Assembly (NCBI GenBank): GCA_019419555.1
Contig: DXZR01000014.1
Location: 1 to 51,313, forward strand
Length of the DNA stretch: 51,313 nt
From: Collinsella sp.
Lineage (GTDB): Bacteria; Actinomycetota; Coriobacteriia; Coriobacteriales; Coriobacteriaceae
Direction of reading: 5' to 3'
Numbering within the stretch: position 1 is the first letter of the stretch; each line of letters begins with the position of its first letter. The notes under the pieces are model-generated. The model searched no databases and was not told the origin of the DNA. It was given only the letters and a program-made list of their open reading frames with translations. A program made the position numbers and the translations under genes. Shown here one piece after another: positions 33,973 to 43,109 of this stretch.

Positions 33973-34812
33973 ATGGCGATCTATGTGACATCTGATGCTC
34001 ACGGGCACGTGCGTGCGCTTGACGAAGCCCTGTCTAAGATCTCGTTGACGTCCGACGACACGCTGTACGTGCTGGGCGACATGATCGATCGCGGGCCCGA
34101 TCCGGTCGGCGTTATTAAGCTCGTGCGCTCGCTGCCCAACGCCCACGTGCTCAAGGGTAATCACGAGCAGATCATGCTCGATGCCATCATTGGCCAGGAT
34201 CCGCTCGATGCCGAGACCTGGGATATCAACGGTGGTTGGACGACGCGCGAGCAGCTCAACGACATGGAATTTGAGGCATACGAGGAGCTCGTGCGATGGA
34301 TGGCCGCGCTGCCGCTCTACGCAGTGGTCGAGACCGAGGAGCGCCCGTATCTGCTGGTACATGCTGGAATCGAGATGAAGGCGGCGCGCGCGTTTTTGCT
34401 TGAGCATGGCGTCGATTGTGCCGATGGCGTTGGAGCGGTGGGTGCCGATCGCGAGCTGCTGCAGCAGATGCTCGCGGTGCAGTCGTCCGATGACCTGCTG
34501 TGGATTCGTCATGGCTATTGGGATGCGTCGACCGGGCTGCTTTCTGCCGAGGGCAAGGGCCCGGTCGTGGTGAGCGGTCACACGCCCACGGTATCGCTTG
34601 GGCGCTATTGCGAGGTCGGTGGTCTGGCGGGGCTCGATGAGGAATCGGGACGCGGGCAGATCGTGCGCTTGGGCGGCGAGGACACTGCTGGTGTGCCCGA
34701 TCGCATCGACATCGACTGCGCCGCCGCCACCGGCTCCGAGTTCGGCCGCGTGGGCATCCTGCGCCTGGACGACGGGGCCGAGTTCTACGCGAACATCAAC
34801 CCGGGCGAATAA
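33973..34812 (+). CDS. PPP-type metallophosphatase (serine/threonine or ApaH-like)
   Basis: A 279-residue calcineurin-fold phosphatase. The metal-binding motifs DAHGH (8-12), GDMIDRGPD (about 39-47) and GNHEQ (about 63-67) are intact, and a later His lies in VSGHTPT. These proteins remove phosphate from proteins or dinucleotides; bacterial members of this size are often called serine/threonine protein phosphatases. ATG 33973 follows GAGAGG. The gene is monocistronic, ending at the terminator 34949-34992. Confidence 0.9.
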   Translation: MAIYVTSDAHGHVRALDEALSKISLTSDDTLYVLGDMIDRGPDPVGVIKLVRSLPNAHVLKGNHEQIMLDAIIGQDPLDAETWDINGGWTTREQLNDMEFEAYEELVRWMAALPLYAVVETEERPYLLVHAGIEMKAARAFLLEHGVDCADGVGAVGADRELLQQMLAVQSSDDLLWIRHGYWDASTGLLSAEGKGPVVVSGHTPTVSLGRYCEVGGLAGLDEESGRGQIVRLGGEDTAGVPDRIDIDCAAATGSEFGRVGILRLDDGAEFYANINPGE

Positions 34813-34948
34813 CCTTGTTCCGCCGATCTACCGTAGCTAATTTGGGACGGGGCTTTTTTGACTACTTTCGGAGAGTAGCGCCTTCTTGCTCGGTAAGCGC
34901 TAGAAATGAGGAGCGTCTGCGTCCTCGACAGCGCGAAAATGCTCGAAA

Positions 34949-34992
34949 AACCGTCGCAACGGAGTCAAACGACGTCGCGGCGGTTCTTTTTT
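34949..34992 (+). terminator. Terminator-like hairpin downstream of the phosphatase
   Basis: AACCGTCGC (34949-34957) pairs with GCGGCGGTT (34977-34985), one G-U pair, followed by CTTTTTT. It is 137 bases from the stop; upstream of it TTTGGGACGGGGCTTTTTT (about 34841-34859) is a fragment of the GGGACGGGG repeat. Confidence 0.7.
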
Positions 34993-35005
34993 GGCTGCCC
35001 GCTTG

Positions 35006-35128
35006 CTAAGTGAGTAGACTTTTTTGGAAATGCCGAGCACCCAACATATTTGCCTCAATAAAACCGCAGGTCACAGACTTGTGCTCTGTTGGTGTGGTCG
35101 GGGATTCGGTAAAAGTCTACTCACTTAG
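35006..35128. repeat. Long-loop inverted repeat CTAAGTGAGTAGACTTTT
   Basis: Perfect 18-base arms at 35006-35023 and 35111-35128 enclose 87 bases with no gene. The unit fills the space between the convergent phosphatase and flippase genes. A small ACCCC/GGGGT hairpin follows at about 35159-35174. Confidence 0.75.
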
Positions 35129-35207
35129 TTTTGCGTGATGAATATTGTCCGCAACGAGACCCCAGACGGGGTGATTCCATCGCAAATTCCGGTGACCGGG
35201 CAGCTAA

Positions 35208-36788
35208 TTAGGCGCCGTATGGGTTGCGGTCGCGTTCGATGCGTTGGCGGATGCGGCGGTACTCGATTATCAGCAGCACCAGGAGTAGGGCCATGATGGC
35301 TAGGTAGCTCACTACAGCGCCCATCAGACCCAGCAGCTTAATCAGGATCACCGGCAGCACCACGCTTACGGCGAAGCAGATCAGGTAGATCTTGGTGACG
35401 TCTCTAGCGTGGCGTAGCACCGTGATGATGGCGTAGATAAAGTCGATGGCCGCGGTGACGCCGCCGGCGACGACCATCAGCAGCGCCAGCGTACGGTAGC
35501 GCTCAAAGCTGAGGCCGTACATAAAGCTCATGAGGGGAATACCGGGACCTGCCATAAATGCGGCGCACATGCCGGTGATGACCACGATCAGCGCCATAAC
35601 GGCAACAATAATCAGGTCAAAGCGACGACGCTTGCGAGGATTAGCCCAAATGTTCGACAAGCGCAGGAGCTGCGGTTTATAGATAAATCCAATGCTCAGC
35701 AAAATAGCCTGCGCAGGAAAGAACAGGGCATTAAAGTACAGCTGATATTTGTATGCCAGCGTGCCTTCCATCACAAACTTGGGCATGCTCTCGATAAGGT
35801 TGAACAGGAACAGTGCACCAAAGAGCGGGGCGCACTGGACAAACAGGTGGCCGACCTCGCGCAGGCTCACGCGGCGCGATTTTTCGGTCTCGAGCAGGGC
35901 GAGCGGCGCGGTGACCAGCACGAGCGAGGCGATCGCGGTGACACCCATGTCCATGGCCGCGATGGGCATGCTGCGCGTGAGGAACAGCGCCACGCTGAAG
36001 ACCGCGATGACGCCGACGGAGCGTAGCGTTTGGCTCATTCCAGCCAAGTAGAGTTTGTCGGCCTGCTGCAGGCGGCCTTCGTACACGTCGGCGACGCCGT
36101 CGATGACCTTATACAGGTAGACGCCCAGGCCGATCGTCGCCATCTGCGCGTCATAGCCGCGGGCGCTGCTATACATGAGGCCGCAGCCTAGGGCGAGCGC
36201 TCCGCAGATCCAACGATTGAGCTGGTAGGAGGCGAAGGACGTCTTTTCGTCGATGTCCGAGACCTGGAAATTGCGCACGCCGTAGTTGCACGCGATCATG
36301 ATGAGCGTGCCGGTGACAAAGGCGATGGAGAACTTGCCGGCTTCTTCGGCGCCCACGAGCTGTGTGGACACGATGGTGAGCAGCGGAAACGCCAAGCCCC
36401 ACACGGCGGTGCCGAGAGCGTTCCAAAGGTAATCGCGGCGGGTGGCGTGCTCCTCGTATTCCGCTTCCTGCATGGAGAACCCGCCGCCGTAGACGGCGCC
36501 GAGCAGACGGTTCCACCAAGCGTTGACCATGCGGCGGACGGGGCCGGGCTCCCGATCGCGTTCGCGCCGGCGACGTGTGGCTTGGCTGCTATCGGGCCCG
36601 CCGGCGTTGCGCTGACTCAGCTCTTGGATGCGTGCGAGTTCCTCGGCAGTGTGCGAGGCAGGGAAGAGGCCGTTCTCGATGCGGCCGCCCTGGGCCTTCG
36701 CGGCGCCGTCCTTCGATGCAGCGGGGTTGGAGGTGCCGTTGCGGCGGGCGATGGCGCGGCGAATGCTATCGAGGGGCGTGATACTCAA
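35208..36788 (-). CDS. Polysaccharide/lipid-linked flippase-like membrane protein (Wzx/MATE-type)
   Basis: A 526-residue protein. The first ~110 residues are polar, basic and probably disordered and cytoplasmic (several RRRRERDR-type clusters). About 12 membrane helices follow, with features of the polysaccharide-transport (Wzx/MurJ-like) superfamily such as WGLAFPLLTIVSTQLVGAEE. Such proteins flip lipid-linked sugars across the membrane. No glycosyltransferase cluster is next to it, so the substrate is unknown. The start appears to be TTG at 36788 with AAAGGA 8 bases upstream; no better ATG exists nearby. Confidence 0.8.
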   Translation of the reverse strand: MSITPLDSIRRAIARRNGTSNPAASKDGAAKAQGGRIENGLFPASHTAEELARIQELSQRNAGGPDSSQATRRRRERDREPGPVRRMVNAWWNRLLGAVYGGGFSMQEAEYEEHATRRDYLWNALGTAVWGLAFPLLTIVSTQLVGAEEAGKFSIAFVTGTLIMIACNYGVRNFQVSDIDEKTSFASYQLNRWICGALALGCGLMYSSARGYDAQMATIGLGVYLYKVIDGVADVYEGRLQQADKLYLAGMSQTLRSVGVIAVFSVALFLTRSMPIAAMDMGVTAIASLVLVTAPLALLETEKSRRVSLREVGHLFVQCAPLFGALFLFNLIESMPKFVMEGTLAYKYQLYFNALFFPAQAILLSIGFIYKPQLLRLSNIWANPRKRRRFDLIIVAVMALIVVITGMCAAFMAGPGIPLMSFMYGLSFERYRTLALLMVVAGGVTAAIDFIYAIITVLRHARDVTKIYLICFAVSVVLPVILIKLLGLMGAVVSYLAIMALLLVLLIIEYRRIRQRIERDRNPYGA

Positions 36789-36968
36789 AGCGGAGTCCTT
36801 TCTATTGCTGCGCTTTAGTATAGACGCGACGGTGTTCGCTCGTGTTTTTGAACGGATTGTTCAATAATTTCGGCGGGCGGCTGTAATTTGTCGGTAAACG
36901 TGCGGTATCCTGTTAAAGTTTTGTGACACCCCCGATGCCGCCCACGCGGTACCAAGGAGCTTCTACCT

Positions 36969-38540
36969 ATGGACGTCGCCGCATTCTTACTGGCTCTTGT
37001 GCCGATTATTTGGCTGGTCGTGATGCTGCTGTGCTTTAAATGGCCAGCTTGGAAGGCCGCTATCGGATCGTTTGTCCTTTCGTGCTTGCTTGCCTTCGCA
37101 TGGTGGCACCTGCCGGCAGCGCAGATCGCGACCGCCTCGCTCGAAGGTTTTTTGATGGCTCTGTGGCCCATCGTCCTGGTGATCATCGCCGCGGTGTTCA
37201 CGTATAACCTGTGCGTTCGTACGGGCGCCATGGACGTGATCGGCAGCATGATCACCTCCATCAGCAGCGACCGCCGTCTGCTGGCGCTGCTCGTGGCTTG
37301 GTGCTTCGGTGGCTTTATGGAGGGCATGGCCGGCTTCGGTACCGCTGTCGCCATTCCCGCCGGCATGCTCGCGGGCCTGGGCTTTGAGGCCGTGCCTGCC
37401 GTGCTCATCTGCCTGCTGGCCAACGGCGTGCCCACGCCCTACGGCTCCATCGGCATCCCCACGGTGTCCGTTGCCGACCTGGTGGGTTTGGATTCCCTTC
37501 ACCTAGCGACCGTTCAGCTGGTGCAGCTCGCGCCGTTCTTTGTGGTGATGCCGCTATTTATTGTGCTGGTTGCGGGCCGTGTTGCCGATGACCAGGGCAA
37601 TGCCGCGAGTGTGGGCGAGCGTCTGCACGGTGTTGCCGGCGTGGCGTTGCTCTCCGGCGTGTCGTTTGTCGGCGCGGCTCTGGTCGTTGCCATGTTTGTG
37701 GGCCCCGAGCTGGCCGTGGTCGTAGGATCCATCGTTTCGCTCGCGCTGACAGCTGCGCTTGCCATGCGTGCCGAGAAGTCGGGGCGTCTGGACGCACGCT
37801 TTCACATGAATATCGAGGCGGGGGAGAAGCTCACCGTTAAGTCGGCGCTTTCGGCCTGGTCGTGCTTCATCCTGATCTTTGTGTTGCTGCTGGGCACGTC
37901 TAACCTGGTGCCCGCTGTACATGCCGCGCTCGCGCCGTTTGCGAGCCACGTGCAGGTGTATTGCGGTGAGAATCCCGGTACGCTTACGTTTTCGTGGATC
38001 AACACGCCGGGCGTCTGGATTTTCCTGGCGGCGTTTGCCGGCGGTGCCATTCAGGGTGCTTCGCCACGCATGATGGGCGAGGTGCTGGCCGCGACTGTGA
38101 AGCAGATGATGCCGACGGTGATCACGATGCTTTCGGTGCTGGGCTGTGCCAAGGTGATGGGCTATGCGGGCATGATCTCTTCGATCAGCGCGTTCTGCAT
38201 CGCCGTCGCCGGTGGGCTGTACCCGATTCTGGCTCCGTGGATCGGCGCAGTCGGTGCGTTTGTGACCGGCTCGGGCACGTCCTCGGGCATGCTGTTTGGC
38301 CCCATTCAGAGCCAGGCTGCCACTGCGCTGGGTGTGAGCGACTACTGGATGGTCGCGTTGAACGCCCTGGGCGTCGCCGCCGGTAAGATGATCTCGCCGC
38401 AGACCCTCGCCATTGGTCTTGCCGCCGTGCTCGTGCGCGGTAAGGATGCCGAACTCCTGGGCGCCGTCCTGCCCTACGCCGCCGGCATGCTGGTCCTGAT
38501 GAGCGCCATAGCCATGCTCGGCCAAGGCCTGCCGCTGTAG
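36969..38540 (+). CDS. lctP: L-lactate permease
   Basis: A 523-residue LctP-family transporter with about 13 helices. Family motifs include GFMEGMAGFGTAVAIPAGML, LLANGVPTPYGSIGIPT, and GSGTSSGMLFGPIQ. It carries lactate (and possibly glycolate) with protons across the membrane. The start follows AAGGAG. pckA is the next gene on this strand after a cluster of palindromes, so lactate uptake and the PEP-oxaloacetate step lie side by side, but they are probably separate transcripts. Confidence 0.93.
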   Translation: MDVAAFLLALVPIIWLVVMLLCFKWPAWKAAIGSFVLSCLLAFAWWHLPAAQIATASLEGFLMALWPIVLVIIAAVFTYNLCVRTGAMDVIGSMITSISSDRRLLALLVAWCFGGFMEGMAGFGTAVAIPAGMLAGLGFEAVPAVLICLLANGVPTPYGSIGIPTVSVADLVGLDSLHLATVQLVQLAPFFVVMPLFIVLVAGRVADDQGNAASVGERLHGVAGVALLSGVSFVGAALVVAMFVGPELAVVVGSIVSLALTAALAMRAEKSGRLDARFHMNIEAGEKLTVKSALSAWSCFILIFVLLLGTSNLVPAVHAALAPFASHVQVYCGENPGTLTFSWINTPGVWIFLAAFAGGAIQGASPRMMGEVLAATVKQMMPTVITMLSVLGCAKVMGYAGMISSISAFCIAVAGGLYPILAPWIGAVGAFVTGSGTSSGMLFGPIQSQAATALGVSDYWMVALNALGVAAGKMISPQTLAIGLAAVLVRGKDAELLGAVLPYAAGMLVLMSAIAMLGQGLPL

Positions 38541-38679
38541 TCGGCACTTAGGGACGTTCCTTATGTGCCGGCACTTTGGGAACGTCCCTAAGTGCCGGCA
38601 TCCGGGGACACTCCTTGAATGTTGTCTGTTCAAGAGTGTCCCCAATGACTAGTCGTTTAAAAGCGTCCCTAACGACTAG
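38541..38679. repeat. Cluster of three GGGAC palindromes
   Basis: Three palindromes lie end to end. First: arms 38541-38560 and 38579-38598 (CGGCACTTAGGGACGTTCC) with GTGCCGGCAC in the loop. Second: GGGGACACTCCTTGAA 38604-38619 with 38629-38643, one bulge. Third: CTAGTCGTT 38649-38657 with 38671-38679. Pieces match the element at 511-568 (GACTAGTCGTTTAA, GTCCCCAATGACTA) in shuffled order and the degraded copy at 16141. Confidence 0.85.
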
Positions 38680-38818
38680 GCCGCTTGCCTGCGATTTTTG
38701 ACCGTTGGGCGGGCGCTTCGCCGTTGCCGCAAAAACGTTTTTGCATATCGGGTACAACGGGCTTTACGTGAGTAAAGTGCGCGCCGCGTCCACGTGTCGC
38801 GCTTTTAAAGGAGGCCCC

Positions 38819-40489
38819 ATGCCTGGTGTTACCCCTGCAGAAGTTCTGTCCAACTTTGGTATTGCGCTGGTCGAAGATCCCGCCGAGAATCAGCCCCGTC
38901 TGCTGGTCGATCTATCCGCCGCGGAGCTCGTCGAGCACGCCATCCGCCGCGAAGAAGGCCGCATGGCATCCAACGGCGCGCTGGTGATCGAGACGGGGGA
39001 GCGCACTGGTCGTTCCCCCAATGACCGCTTTATCGTTGACACCCCCGATGTTCACGACAAGATTGCCTGGGGTGCCGTCAACCGCCCGCTTTCTGCCGAG
39101 AGCTACGAGGCCATCAAGGCCGGTATCGTCAACTACCTCAACGAGCGCGATGTGTTCGTCACTCGCGGTATGGCCGGTGCCGATCGCAACCATACGCGTC
39201 GCCTGCTTGTCGCCTGCGAGCGTGCCAGCCAAGCGCTCTTTATTAAGCAGATGCTCGCCCGCCCGCTTGCCCGTGAAATCGCACGCACCGGCGAGCCGGA
39301 CTTCTGCGTGCTCGCCGCTCCCGGCTACCAGTGCGATCCCGCCATTAAGGGCCTCAACTCCAGCGCCGCCGTGGTCATCAACTTCCAGGAGCGCGTGATT
39401 TTGGTTGCCGGCACCGGTTACTCCGGCGAAATCAAAAAGTCCATCTTCAGCGTCATGAATTACCTGCTGCCCGTCGAGGACGACGTGCTACCCATGCACT
39501 GCTCGGCCAGCATGGATCCCGTCACGCACGAGACCGCCGTGTTCTTTGGCCTTTCGGGCACGGGCAAGACCACGCTTTCGGCCAACCCCACGCGGCTGCT
39601 GATCGGCGACGACGAGCACGGTTGGTCCGACATGGGCATCTTCAACATCGAAGGTGGCTGCTACGCCAAATGCGAGGGCCTGGACGCGTTCCACGAGCCC
39701 GAGATCTTCAACGCTGTCCGCTTTGGCGCGATCTGCGAAAACGTGGTGCTCGACGAGAACCGCAAGCCCAACTACGACGACATCTCGATCACGCACAACA
39801 CGCGCGTGGCATACCCTGTGGAGCACATTCCCAACGCGTGGACCAAGGGCATGGGCACCACTCCAAGCGTCGTGCTCTTCCTGACCTGCGATGCCTTTGG
39901 CGTGCTGCCGCCCATCTCGCGCCTGACGGCCGACGCCGCCATGTATCACTTTGTGACGGGCTTTACGGCCAAGATCCCCGGCACCGAGGTCGGCGTCACC
40001 GAGCCCACGCCCACGTTCTCTTCGCTGTTTGGCGAGCCGTTTATGCCGCTCGACCCCATGGTCTATGCCAAGATGCTCGGTGAGCGCATCGCCGACGGCC
40101 GCACGCGTGTGTACCTGGTCAACACCGGCTGGATCGGCGGCGGCTACGGCGTGGGTCATCGCATCGAGCTTGCCTACACGCGCGCCCTGGTGGCCCGCGC
40201 CCTCGACGGTACCATCGAGGACAGCGAGTTCGTGCACGACGACATCTTTAACGTCGACATTCCCACCACGTGCCACGGCGTACCCGACGGCATCCTGGTG
40301 CCGCGCCAGTATTGGCAGAGCACCGCTCGCTACGACGAGGCCGCGCACAACTTGGCCGTGATGTTCGAGGAGAACTTCGAGAAGAAGTACTCGCACCTGC
40401 CCGAGTCCGTCAAAGCCGCCGGCCCGCACGCCCAGGTGTCCGCCGAGGCCCGTCATCACGGCCGCGGCCTGCTGGGACTCCGCCACTAG
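38819..40489 (+). CDS. pckA: Phosphoenolpyruvate carboxykinase (ATP)
   Basis: A 556-residue ATP-type PEPCK linking oxaloacetate and PEP. Kinase-1a GLSGTGKTTLSA, kinase-2 LIGDDEHGW, and ERTGRSPNDRFIV at the substrate site are intact. In anaerobes it often runs towards oxaloacetate, fixing CO2 and making ATP on the way to malate or succinate; direction here is inference. ATG 38819 follows AAAGGAGG; the frame continues upstream but without a suitable site. A CCACCACAAAGG palindrome with T-run follows the stop at 40509. Confidence 0.97.
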   Translation: MPGVTPAEVLSNFGIALVEDPAENQPRLLVDLSAAELVEHAIRREEGRMASNGALVIETGERTGRSPNDRFIVDTPDVHDKIAWGAVNRPLSAESYEAIKAGIVNYLNERDVFVTRGMAGADRNHTRRLLVACERASQALFIKQMLARPLAREIARTGEPDFCVLAAPGYQCDPAIKGLNSSAAVVINFQERVILVAGTGYSGEIKKSIFSVMNYLLPVEDDVLPMHCSASMDPVTHETAVFFGLSGTGKTTLSANPTRLLIGDDEHGWSDMGIFNIEGGCYAKCEGLDAFHEPEIFNAVRFGAICENVVLDENRKPNYDDISITHNTRVAYPVEHIPNAWTKGMGTTPSVVLFLTCDAFGVLPPISRLTADAAMYHFVTGFTAKIPGTEVGVTEPTPTFSSLFGEPFMPLDPMVYAKMLGERIADGRTRVYLVNTGWIGGGYGVGHRIELAYTRALVARALDGTIEDSEFVHDDIFNVDIPTTCHGVPDGILVPRQYWQSTARYDEAAHNLAVMFEENFEKKYSHLPESVKAAGPHAQVSAEARHHGRGLLGLRH

Positions 40490-40508
40490 CTTCGCCGTGA
40501 GTCCATAT

Positions 40509-40541
40509 CCACCACAAAGGGGACAGGCACCTTTGTGGTGG
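40509..40541. repeat. CCACCACAAAGG palindrome, copy 2
   Basis: Perfect 12-base arms around the loop GGACAGGCA, followed by TTTTG. It lies 20 bases after pckA and may be its terminator. Confidence 0.9.
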
Positions 40542-40543
40542 TT

Positions 40544-40685
40544 TTGCTCGTGTGGATGACTCGGGTTACAATACGCCTGACATATCGTTCCCTTCTCCGG
40601 ATGGGGACAGCGCAAGCGTTCTTGTGACGGCACCGTAGGACTTTGAAGGTGGCCGTTGTAAGGGCGCTTTTTGTTTAGGCGCCCT
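40544..40685 (+). promoter_or_regulatory. Promoter and structured leader of the B3/B4-domain gene
   Basis: TTGCTC (40544-40549) and TACAAT (40567-40572) are spaced by 17. The implied leader is about 135 bases. It ends in a terminator-like hairpin AGGGCGC...GCGCCCT with a T-rich loop (about 40659-40684) and has an ACGGC/GCCGT stem before it. It could be a regulatory leader, but I match it to no riboswitch class. Confidence 0.45.
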
Positions 40686-40716
40686 CACTCGGGCGCGCAC
40701 AATGAAGGGAGAGCGT

Positions 40717-41436
40717 ATGAAGAGCTTTATTGCCGAGGATTCATTCTGGGAGCTGTTTCCGCAGGCAGCGGTCGGTGTTGTGGTCGTGGAGGGCATGAAG
40801 CCCACGGCTCAGATTCCTCAAGAGGACGTGGATGCGATTGCGGCGTTGCTCGACCGCGCCAATATCGATGCGGAGCGTCATCTGACCAGCGACACTATCA
40901 GCGAGAACGCACCGGTCAGGGCATGGCGCGAGGCCTATCGTCTGTTCAAGACCAAGAAAGGCGCGCGCTGCTCGATCGAGAACTTGCTCAAACGCGTGCT
41001 CAAAGGCAAGCCGGTGGGCCACATTACGCCCGCGGTGGATATTTACAACACGGTGTCGCTGACCTACGCGCTGCCCGTGGGAGGCGAGGATCTGCATGCG
41101 ATCGAGGGGGACCTTCGCCTGAAGGTGACCGACGGTGGCGATGCGTTCTTGCCGCTTGGCGAGGAGACGGACGATCCGACGCTGCCCGGCGAGCTCGCCT
41201 ACATCGATGATGCGGGCGCTGTGTGCCGCTGCTGGAACTGGCGCGACGGCGTTCGCACGGCGCTGTCCGATGATTCGGCCGATGCGTTCCTAGCGATTGA
41301 GTGCGTGGAGCCCGAGCGGATGGGGGATTGCCAGGCTGCGATCGATCGCTTAGCCGAGCTGCTTGAGCGCTATCTGGGAGCGACGGTTGTCATTAAGACG
41401 CTTGTGACCCGCGACAATCCTTGCGTGGAGCTGTAG
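40717..41436 (+). CDS. B3/B4 tRNA-binding domain protein
   Basis: A 239-residue protein with the B3/B4 domain found in the beta subunit of phenylalanyl-tRNA synthetase. The region ENLLKRVLKGKPVGHITPAV with DIYNTVSLTYALPVGGED is the typical core of the free-standing family. In PheRS this domain edits mischarged Tyr-tRNA; stand-alone proteins may do trans-editing or bind amino acids, but this is unproven. ATG 40717 follows AAGGGAGAG; another in-frame ATG 15 bases earlier is less well placed. A structured leader precedes it. Confidence 0.85.
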   Translation: MKSFIAEDSFWELFPQAAVGVVVVEGMKPTAQIPQEDVDAIAALLDRANIDAERHLTSDTISENAPVRAWREAYRLFKTKKGARCSIENLLKRVLKGKPVGHITPAVDIYNTVSLTYALPVGGEDLHAIEGDLRLKVTDGGDAFLPLGEETDDPTLPGELAYIDDAGAVCRCWNWRDGVRTALSDDSADAFLAIECVEPERMGDCQAAIDRLAELLERYLGATVVIKTLVTRDNPCVEL

Positions 41437-41462
41437 CGGCGCCTAGAACCTATTGATGCCCC

Positions 41463-41501
41463 AAACCACCACAAAGGTGCCTGTCCCCTTTGTGGTGGTT
41501 T
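41463..41501. repeat. CCACCACAAAGG palindrome, copy 3
   Basis: Perfect 15-base arms (AAACCACCACAAAGG) around loop TGCCTGTCC, the reverse orientation of copy 2, followed by TTTATG. It separates the B3/B4 gene from the MarR gene. Confidence 0.9.
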
Positions 41502-41606
41502 TTATGTTGATGGGTTAACAAATGGGGTATTTGGGTACGGGTGTCGCCTTATGCGACTAAGATGTTTACCCGTTAGCATTATGCAAGCGAAAGGCGGTCG
41601 TCTCCC

Positions 41607-42056
41607 ATGCAGCAGAGCGACGAGACACGTTTCGAGGACTTTGTCGGACTGATCAGCGGTCTCTACAAGGAGATCCAGCGCATTAAGACGTCTGAGGGCG
41701 CAAGGCTGGGCCTCAAGGGCTCCGACGTTATGTGCCTGTACTATCTTGAGCGCAGCAAGGACGGCCTGACTGGTGCCGACCTGGCTCGCATGGCAGGCGT
41801 GACCCGCGCCGCCGTCTCGCGTACGCTCGCGCATCTGGAGGAGGGCGGCTACGTCGAAGTCGATGATTCGGGCGATGCCGCCGTTAAGTATCGTGCTCCG
41901 GTTCGCCTGACCGCTCTGGGCGGCGAGAGCATGAGCGAGGCGGACCGCATCATTCGCGAGGTGCTCGATACCACCGGTAAGGCTATGGGTGTGGAGCAGC
42001 GCGAGCAGATGTATGCATCGCTGCGTACGATTCTCGACACCCTGCGCGAGATCTAA
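41607..42056 (+). CDS. MarR-family transcriptional regulator
   Basis: A 149-residue winged-helix regulator. The DNA-binding part is LTGADLARMAGVTRAAVSRTLAHLEEGGYVEVDD (shown only by its ends in the family comparison), flanked by the N- and C-terminal dimerisation helices. Ligand and targets are unknown. A short inverted repeat GTCGC-N5-GCGAC (about 41546-41560) and ACGGGT/ACCCGT elements upstream could be its operator. DegV follows 119 bases downstream on the same strand and is the natural target candidate. Confidence 0.88.
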   Translation: MQQSDETRFEDFVGLISGLYKEIQRIKTSEGARLGLKGSDVMCLYYLERSKDGLTGADLARMAGVTRAAVSRTLAHLEEGGYVEVDDSGDAAVKYRAPVRLTALGGESMSEADRIIREVLDTTGKAMGVEQREQMYASLRTILDTLREI

Positions 42057-42175
42057 GGCCGCCAAGGCATTTGCTTCCCATTAACAACTGCATAGTCCCG
42101 TTTGAGCGCGTATACCGTGCCGGGGCATTGCTGTCAAAATTCCCCGCGCGAGCTCCGCGCAAGAAAGGATTTGTT

Positions 42176-43030
42176 ATGTCCATTCGTATTATTACCGATT
42201 CCGCAAGCGATATGTCGCCGGCGGAGCACCCCGCTCTGCGTGTTTTGCCGCTGTCCGTCACCTTTGGCACCGATGTGTATATGGATGGCGTCGACATCGA
42301 TCATCAGCGCTTTTACGAGATGCTCGTGGAGCGCGATGAGCTGCCCAAGACCGGCCAGGTCAACCCGTACGCGTTTTCGCAGACGATTGCCGAGGCACGT
42401 GAGGCCGGCGACGAGGCAGTGATTATTACCGTGGGCGCCAAGCTTTCGGGCACCAATCAGAGTGCCCGTACCGCACTTGCCGAGGCGCCGGGCGGCGACG
42501 TGTTCGTGGTGGACAGCAATAACGTCACCCTGGGCGAGCGTGTCCTGGTCGAGTATGCGTTGCGCTTGGTGGACGAGGGCCGTAGTGCGGCCCAGATCGC
42601 GGCGGCCGTCGAGGCAGTCCGTGACCGCGTGGTGGTTATCGGTCTGCTTGAGACGCTGGAGTACTTGGTGCGCGGCGGTCGCCTGTCTGCTGCGGCCGGC
42701 GCTGTGGGCACGTTGCTCAACGTAAAGCCCGTTGTGGCCGCCGAGGACGGCCTGATCGTGCAGCTGGGCAAGGCGCGCGGTTCCAAGAACGGTCGTAACC
42801 TGCTCAACCAGAAGGTAGAAAAGGCGGGCGGCGTCGACTTTTCCATGCCGCTGGCGCTGGGCTATACAGGCCTTTCGGACGCCGTGCTCAAGAAATATAT
42901 CGAGGACAGCGCGGCACTGTGGGCCGGTCACACCGAGGGCGAGCTGTCCATCCACACCATTGGCGCCACCATCGGCACCCACGTGGGCCCCGGCGCCGTA
43001 GCCGTAGCCTTCTTCCGCCCCGCCAACTAG
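42176..43030 (+). CDS. DegV family fatty-acid-binding protein (second copy)
   Basis: A 284-residue DegV/FakB-like protein. IRIITDSASDMSP starts the fatty-acid-binding fold; GAKLSGTNQSARTA and VEYALRLVDEG follow, and the C-terminal IGATIGTHVGPGAVAVAF closes the pocket. It differs clearly from the DegV at 6209-7069, so it probably binds a different acyl chain, as FakB paralogues do. The start at 42176 follows AAGAAAGGA. A MarR regulator precedes it; MarR-type FabT-like control of lipid genes is a reasonable but untested idea. Confidence 0.93.
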   Translation: MSIRIITDSASDMSPAEHPALRVLPLSVTFGTDVYMDGVDIDHQRFYEMLVERDELPKTGQVNPYAFSQTIAEAREAGDEAVIITVGAKLSGTNQSARTALAEAPGGDVFVVDSNNVTLGERVLVEYALRLVDEGRSAAQIAAAVEAVRDRVVVIGLLETLEYLVRGGRLSAAAGAVGTLLNVKPVVAAEDGLIVQLGKARGSKNGRNLLNQKVEKAGGVDFSMPLALGYTGLSDAVLKKYIEDSAALWAGHTEGELSIHTIGATIGTHVGPGAVAVAFFRPAN

Positions 43031-43041
43031 CTTTCCGGTCA

Positions 43042-43080
43042 AAACCACCACAAAGGGGACAGGCACCTTTGTGGTGGTTT
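43042..43080. repeat. CCACCACAAAGG palindrome, copy 4
   Basis: Perfect 15-base arms around GGACAGGCA, same orientation as copy 2, 12 bases after the DegV stop. Confidence 0.9.
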
Positions 43081-43109
43081 ATGCTTTTCCGGGTGGAAGG
43101 GAGCGAGCA

